From: Ascidiaceihabitans sp029251465
Lineage (GTDB): Bacteria > Pseudomonadota > Alphaproteobacteria > Rhodobacterales > Rhodobacteraceae
DNA: 64,000 bases
Reading direction: 5' to 3'
NCBI RefSeq assembly: GCF_042932805.1
Contig: NZ_CP170633.1
Coordinates: forward strand, 248,001-312,000
Numbering within the stretch: the stretch's first letter is position 1; every line of letters begins with the position of its first letter. Positions 60,225 to 64,000 of this stretch are shown one piece after another. The position numbers and the translations under genes were made by a program. The notes under the pieces are model-generated. The model did no database searches. It was not told the DNA's origin and saw nothing but the letters and a program-made list of their open reading frames with translations.

Positions 60225-60971
60225 ATGCACCTTGATGTGCAAGACCTCAGGAATTTTTACTATCGCAGCGCGCTGGGGCGGGCGGCGCAAAAATCGTTGC
60301 GTGAACGGATGCTGGGGCTGTGGCCCGAGGCCAAAGGCCAAACGGTTGTTGGCTATGGTTTTGCCGCCCCGCTGCTGCGCCCCTATCTAAAAGACGCGCG
60401 GCGTGTGATTGCGTTGATGCCGGGGCCGCAAGGCGTGATGCCGTGGCCTGCCAACCAGCCAAACGTCAGTGTGCTGACCGAAGAAACGCTTTGGCCGATC
60501 GAAACCGGACATGTGGACAAGCTGATCGTGTTGCACGGGTTGGAAACATCCGAACGCGCCTACGATCTGCTTGAGGAATGCTGGCGGGTGTTGGGGCCGG
60601 GCGGCAAGGCGCTGTTTATCGTGCCCAACCGTGCCGGCATGTGGTCGCGCCGTGATCGCACACCGTTTGGCTATGGGCGGCCCTATTCGGCCAGCCAACT
60701 GGAAACCCAGCTGCGCAAACACCAGTTTTTGCCAGAACGCCACGTCGGCGCTCTCTATCAAATCCCGTCGGCCAAGCGGGTCTGGATGAAATCCGCGCCG
60801 ATGTTTGAAAAATTGGGCCGTCATACGCCGGGCATGCTGGCCGGTGGCGCGTTCATGGTCGAGGCGACCAAGCTGGTCTATCCGCCCAAAGGAAAAGTCG
60901 CACGTACCCGTCGCGCGGTCAGTGTGCTTGAGGGGTTAGGTCAGCCGGTGGTCAAGCCAGCGGCGAGTTAG
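60225..60971 (+). CDS. class I SAM-dependent methyltransferase
   Basis: A 248-residue protein with a Rossmann-type core: VVGYGFAAPLLRPY is the SAM loop, and DKLIVLHGLETSERAYDLLE and the following VLGPGGKALFIVPNR form strands 4 and 5 of the methyltransferase-11 type. The usual GxGxG is VGYGFA here. The substrate is unknown. It is next to gloB, with which it is often paired in alphaproteobacteria. Confidence 0.85.
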   Translation: MHLDVQDLRNFYYRSALGRAAQKSLRERMLGLWPEAKGQTVVGYGFAAPLLRPYLKDARRVIALMPGPQGVMPWPANQPNVSVLTEETLWPIETGHVDKLIVLHGLETSERAYDLLEECWRVLGPGGKALFIVPNRAGMWSRRDRTPFGYGRPYSASQLETQLRKHQFLPERHVGALYQIPSAKRVWMKSAPMFEKLGRHTPGMLAGGAFMVEATKLVYPPKGKVARTRRAVSVLEGLGQPVVKPAAS

Positions 60972-61371
60972 ACAATGGCGACATCATGAATGGCTTTTGA
61001 GCAAAGTAAAGTTGTCAGCGGACAGGACGCTAGACATGCCCTGCGGGACGTCGACAGCTACAAGAAAGAGCGACAAGTTCGCCTTGTCGGTCATCGCGCC
61101 GAATCCGGTTGCAGACACTGCTAACAGAATACCCAACGCGGATTTCCTGAAAATGACCGGTTTCAACCGTGCTCACGTACTGAATGACGCGTCACGCGCG
61201 CCAATCAAGCGACAGGAAGTGATCGGTTTTCTCAGTAAAACGAGCTTGGAATCAGGCTGCATTGCCAGATTTCGGGTCGGTTTATGAACTTTTATGGGTG
61301 CGCAAACGGTCGCACCCAAGGTAAGCTTATGAAATCATTGAAAAACCACCTAAAACGGGTGGAGGTATCTT

Positions 61372-61485
61372 ATGTTGCGACGTGGCAAACCGTCTGCTAC
61401 ATCCCCCCTGATTTTGTCGCTTTGTGATTTGTTGTGTGCAATAACGGGCGGCGACCAACGACCCTACACGATGCACGGTGCATAA
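61372..61485 (+). CDS. possible 37-residue leader-type ORF before atpH
   Basis: GGAGG lies seven bases before an ATG. The product would read MLRRGKPSATSPLILSLCDL and end with TMHGA. It overlaps the nested inverted repeat that closes the leader. No family match is known to me, and it may be only a chance frame inside the atp leader. Low confidence. Confidence 0.25.
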   Translation: MLRRGKPSATSPLILSLCDLLCAITGGDQRPYTMHGA

Positions 61486-61494
61486 GATGTAGGG
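61462..61494 (+). promoter_or_regulatory. nested hairpin in the atp leader
   Basis: CCCTACA (61462-61468) pairs with TGTAGGG (61488-61494), enclosing ATGCA-CGG-TGCAT (61471-61483). It sits 21 bases before the atpH start. There is no T-tract, so it is probably not a terminator. Confidence 0.5.
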
Positions 61495-61515
61495 CAAGAC
61501 TTCGAAAGGGTGGAC

Positions 61516-62076
61516 GTGTCAGAACCAGCTTCGATTTCCACAGGCATCGCACAGCGTTATGCGACGGCCGTGTATGACCTTGCCGTTGACGGCAAGAAGG
61601 TCAAAGCGATTGAAACCGATTTGGATGCCTTGTCTCAGACAATGGCCGACAGTGGCGACTTTAACGCGCTGATCCATTCGCCGATCTATAGCCGCGAGGC
61701 ACAAGGCAAAGCGATCACCGCACTTGCCAAAAAGATGAAACTCTCACCGATCATGAGCAACACCTTGGCGCTGATGGCGACCAAGCGTCGTTTGTTTGTG
61801 TTGCCACAGCTGGTCGCATCCTTGCGCGACATCATCGCTGAGGCCAAAGGTGAAGTAACTGCCGACGTCACAAGCGCCAAGGCGCTGACCAAGGCACAAT
61901 CAGACAAACTGGCCAAGACGCTCAAAGCGCGCTTTGGCAAGACTGTGACTATCAATGCGACCGTGGATGAAAGCCTCATCGGCGGTCTTGTCGTTAAAGT
62001 GGGTTCGAAAATGATCGATACGTCGATCCGCTCGAAGCTGAATTCCCTCCAGAATGCAATGAAAGAGGTCGGATAA
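61516..62076 (+). CDS. atpH: F-type ATP synthase subunit delta
   Basis: A 186-residue stalk subunit that ties F1 to the peripheral stator. The N-terminus MSEPASISTGIAQRYATAVY, the central LALMATKRRLFVLPQLV and the C-terminal IGGLVVKVGSKMIDTSIRSK match the delta family. The start is a GTG at 61516, with AAAGGG upstream; an in-frame GTG at 61510 is less likely. Its stop overlaps the atpA start (TAATG). Confidence 0.95.
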   Translation: MSEPASISTGIAQRYATAVYDLAVDGKKVKAIETDLDALSQTMADSGDFNALIHSPIYSREAQGKAITALAKKMKLSPIMSNTLALMATKRRLFVLPQLVASLRDIIAEAKGEVTADVTSAKALTKAQSDKLAKTLKARFGKTVTINATVDESLIGGLVVKVGSKMIDTSIRSKLNSLQNAMKEVG

Positions 62077-63614
62077 TGGGTATCCAAGCAGCAGAAATTT
62101 CTGCGATTCTAAAAGACCAGATTAAGAACTTTGGTCAAGAAGCAGAAGTTGCCGAAGTTGGCCGCGTTCTGTCCGTCGGTGACGGTATCGCGCGTGTATA
62201 TGGTCTGGACAACGTCCAAGCCGGTGAGATGGTTGAATTCCCTGGCGGGATCCAAGGCATGGCCTTGAACCTGGAATCCGACAACGTCGGTGTGGTTATC
62301 TTCGGCTCTGACCGCGACATCAAAGAAGGTGACGTTGTTAAGCGCACCAACTCGATCGTGGACGTTCCCGTTGGGGACGAACTGCTGGGTCGTGTTGTTG
62401 ACGGTCTTGGCAATCCGCTGGACGGCAAAGGCCCGATCAAAACCAAAAAGCGCGGCGTTGCTGACGTAAAAGCACCGGGCATCATTCCACGTAAATCGGT
62501 TCACGAGCCGATGGCGACTGGTTTGAAGTCTGTTGACGCGATGATCCCGATTGGCCGTGGCCAACGCGAATTGATCATTGGTGACCGCCAAACTGGTAAA
62601 ACGGCTGTGGCTTTGGATGCGATCCTGAACCAAAAATCCTACAATGAGGCCGCAGGCGACGACGAGTACAAGAAACTGTACTGCGTCTATGTGGCCATCG
62701 GTCAAAAGCGTTCGACTGTTGCTCAGCTGGTTAAAAAGCTCGAGGAAACAGGCGCGATGGAATATTCCATCGTTGTGGCCGCGACAGCGTCCGACCCTGC
62801 ACCGATGCAGTTCCTCGCACCCTATGCCGCGACAACAATGGCAGAGCACTTCCGCGACAATGGCCGTCACGCGCTGATCATCTATGATGATTTGTCAAAG
62901 CAAGCCGTGTCTTATCGTCAAATGTCCTTGCTTTTGCGTCGCCCACCGGGCCGTGAAGCCTACCCTGGCGATGTTTTCTATCTTCACTCTCGCCTTCTGG
63001 AACGTTCCGCGAAATTGGGCGATGCGTCCGGAAACGGGTCTTTGACCGCTCTGCCGATCATCGAAACCCAAGGCGGCGACGTTTCTGCGTTTATTCCGAC
63101 AAACGTGATTTCGATCACCGATGGTCAGATCTTCTTGGAAACTGAATTGTTCTATCAAGGCATCCGCCCTGCTGTGAACACAGGTCTGTCTGTTTCGCGT
63201 GTTGGCTCATCTGCACAAACCAAAGCGATGTCTTCGGTTGCGGGCCCAGTGAAACTGTCCTTGGCTCAGTACCGCGAAATGGCTGCGTTCGCGCAGTTCG
63301 GGTCTGACTTGGATGCCTCCACCCAGCAATTGCTGAACCGTGGTGCGCGTTTGACCGAGCTGATGAAACAGCCACAGTATTCCCCACTGACAAACGCAGA
63401 AATCGTCTGCGTCATCTTTGCGGGTACACAAGGGTATCTTGATAAGGTCGACGTTTCTGACGTGGGTCGTTTCGAGGCTGCAATGTTGGCGCACTTGCGC
63501 GCAAACAACGCGGACCTGTTGGCCGACATCACTGACAACGACCGTAAAGTTAAGGACGATCTGGAAACTGCAGTCCGGGCCGCTCTGGACGCATTCGTCG
63601 CTGACTTCGCATAA
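62076..63614 (+). CDS. atpA: F-type ATP synthase subunit alpha
   Basis: A 512-residue non-catalytic nucleotide-binding subunit of F1. GDRQTGKTAVALDAILNQ is the P-loop, and the central SYRQMSLLLRRPPGREAYPG is the alpha signature. The C-terminal part contains LTELMKQPQYSPLTNAEIV. It overlaps atpH by one base and is followed after 13 bases by atpG, so the operon order is atpH-atpA-atpG as in other alphaproteobacteria. The rest of the operon lies outside the window. Confidence 0.98.
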   Translation: MGIQAAEISAILKDQIKNFGQEAEVAEVGRVLSVGDGIARVYGLDNVQAGEMVEFPGGIQGMALNLESDNVGVVIFGSDRDIKEGDVVKRTNSIVDVPVGDELLGRVVDGLGNPLDGKGPIKTKKRGVADVKAPGIIPRKSVHEPMATGLKSVDAMIPIGRGQRELIIGDRQTGKTAVALDAILNQKSYNEAAGDDEYKKLYCVYVAIGQKRSTVAQLVKKLEETGAMEYSIVVAATASDPAPMQFLAPYAATTMAEHFRDNGRHALIIYDDLSKQAVSYRQMSLLLRRPPGREAYPGDVFYLHSRLLERSAKLGDASGNGSLTALPIIETQGGDVSAFIPTNVISITDGQIFLETELFYQGIRPAVNTGLSVSRVGSSAQTKAMSSVAGPVKLSLAQYREMAAFAQFGSDLDASTQQLLNRGARLTELMKQPQYSPLTNAEIVCVIFAGTQGYLDKVDVSDVGRFEAAMLAHLRANNADLLADITDNDRKVKDDLETAVRAALDAFVADFA

Positions 63615-63627
63615 GGGGGCATAGCAA

Positions 63628-64000
63628 ATGCCAAACCTTAAGGACCTTAAGAACAGGATCGCGAGTGTGAAAAACACTCGTAAGATCACTAAGGCCATGC
63701 AAATGGTTGCCGCGGCGAAACTTCGCCGCGCGCAAGAAGCTGCGGAGCAGTCACGCCCCTACACCACGCGTTTTAACGCTGTGATGGGTGGTTTAGCCGC
63801 GTCCGTTGGTGGATCAGGGTCTGCACCAAAATTGCTGTCGGGTACCGGCAGTGACCAAGTGCAGTTGCTGGTTGTTATGACATCGGAACGTGGTCTGTGC
63901 GGCGGGTTCAACACGAACATCGTCAAAAAGGCCAAGACGCATGCGGCGAAACTGATTGCGGACGGCAAGGACGTTAAAATCCTGACAGTTGGCAAAAAAG
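63628..64000 (+). CDS. atpG: F-type ATP synthase subunit gamma, 3' end cut by window
   Basis: The first 124 codons of the gamma subunit, the rotating central shaft of F1. The N-terminus MPNLKDLKNRIASVKNTRKI and ITKAMQMVAAAKLRRAQ form the coiled coil inside the hexamer; SERGLCGGFNTNIVKKA is the conserved central motif. AGGGGG lies before the ATG. The remaining two-thirds of the gene lie beyond the window. Confidence 0.97.
   Translation, partial: MPNLKDLKNRIASVKNTRKITKAMQMVAAAKLRRAQEAAEQSRPYTTRFNAVMGGLAASVGGSGSAPKLLSGTGSDQVQLLVVMTSERGLCGGFNTNIVKKAKTHAAKLIADGKDVKILTVGKK

Larger units (their letters stand above)
60972..61515. other. 544-base gap before the atp operon
   Basis: No convincing gene. 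It holds a minus-strand 60-codon frame with a signal-like start (60984-61166) but no ribosome site, a perfect eight-base hairpin at 61295-61318, a 37-codon frame with a strong ribosome site (61372-61485), and a nested inverted repeat at 61462-61494. The atp promoter must lie here; TTGTCG-N17-TGCAAT in the stretch from about 61415 to 61443 is one candidate. Confidence 0.6.

Noticed and set aside
60984..61166. 60-codon minus-strand frame with a signal-like start
   Set aside because: No ribosome site, no family, and a plus-strand frame of similar length overlaps it; possibly a degenerate gene remnant, but unsupported.

Overview
This window is ordinary chromosomal DNA from an alphaproteobacterium of the Roseobacter group (Rhodobacteraceae). 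The signs are a PHB phaA/phaB pair, a DmdC-type acyl-CoA dehydrogenase, an aa3 oxidase subunit IV micro-gene, a hisC-tyrC pair, an ATP synthase operon opening atpH-atpA-atpG, and many small Rhodobacteraceae-type unknown genes. The genus cannot be settled by eye; a Loktanella/Octadecabacter-like relative is a guess. I saw no rRNA, tRNA, CRISPR array, insertion sequence or prophage. Genes are densely packed, often with 4-base ATGA or GTGA overlaps, and several convergent pairs share their stop codons.

Layout. 0-5 kb: gshA, a DUF805 protein, and a minus-strand group running from a GbsR/MarR-like regulator through two small membrane proteins to a fatty-acid desaturase, with two matching operator-like palindromes. 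5-10 kb: LysE exporter, plsY, a dihydroorotase homologue that has lost its catalytic ligands, and pyrB followed by two small membrane proteins; the pseudo-dihydroorotase and pyrB probably build the transcarbamoylase complex together. 10-17 kb: divergent uracil-DNA glycosylase, second LysE exporter, moaB, and an RND efflux adaptor and pump. 17-24 kb: DsbD-alpha-like protein, YqgE, Sua5, acyl-CoA dehydrogenase, metallo-beta-lactamase-fold hydrolase, oxidase subunit IV, azlCD. 24-29 kb: a formate dehydrogenase/molybdenum cofactor operon fdhD-mobA-mobB-moeA, in which MoeA carries an extra RNase H-fold-like N-terminal domain.

29-34 kb: glycine amidinotransferase, a YceI-cytochrome c fusion, greA, and a divergent VOC gene/soxR pair with a recognisable SoxR promoter. 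34-41 kb: ETF-ubiquinone oxidoreductase, TPR protein, ispE, polyprenyl diphosphate synthase, DUF2007 protein and methyltransferase. 41-47 kb: LysR regulator facing a 39-codon gene, phaB, phaA, an EAL protein, tag, and rpsD behind a structured leader. 47-52 kb: hisC, tyrC, extensin/M15-like protein, DUF2125 protein, chaC. 52-59 kb: a MotA/ExbB-like channel with an OmpA-like stator partner carrying a very long coiled coil, then convergent clpA and an M23 peptidase. 59-64 kb: gloB, a methyltransferase, a 544-base non-coding stretch and the start of the atp operon, cut by the window end.

The strongest leads are the long-coiled-coil ion-driven motor pair, the catalytically dead dihydroorotase near pyrB, the paired GbsR operators, the SoxR box driving a VOC protein, the MoeA fusion, the YceI-cytochrome c fusion and the branched rpsD leader. 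All calls rest on reading the sequence; no database search was run.
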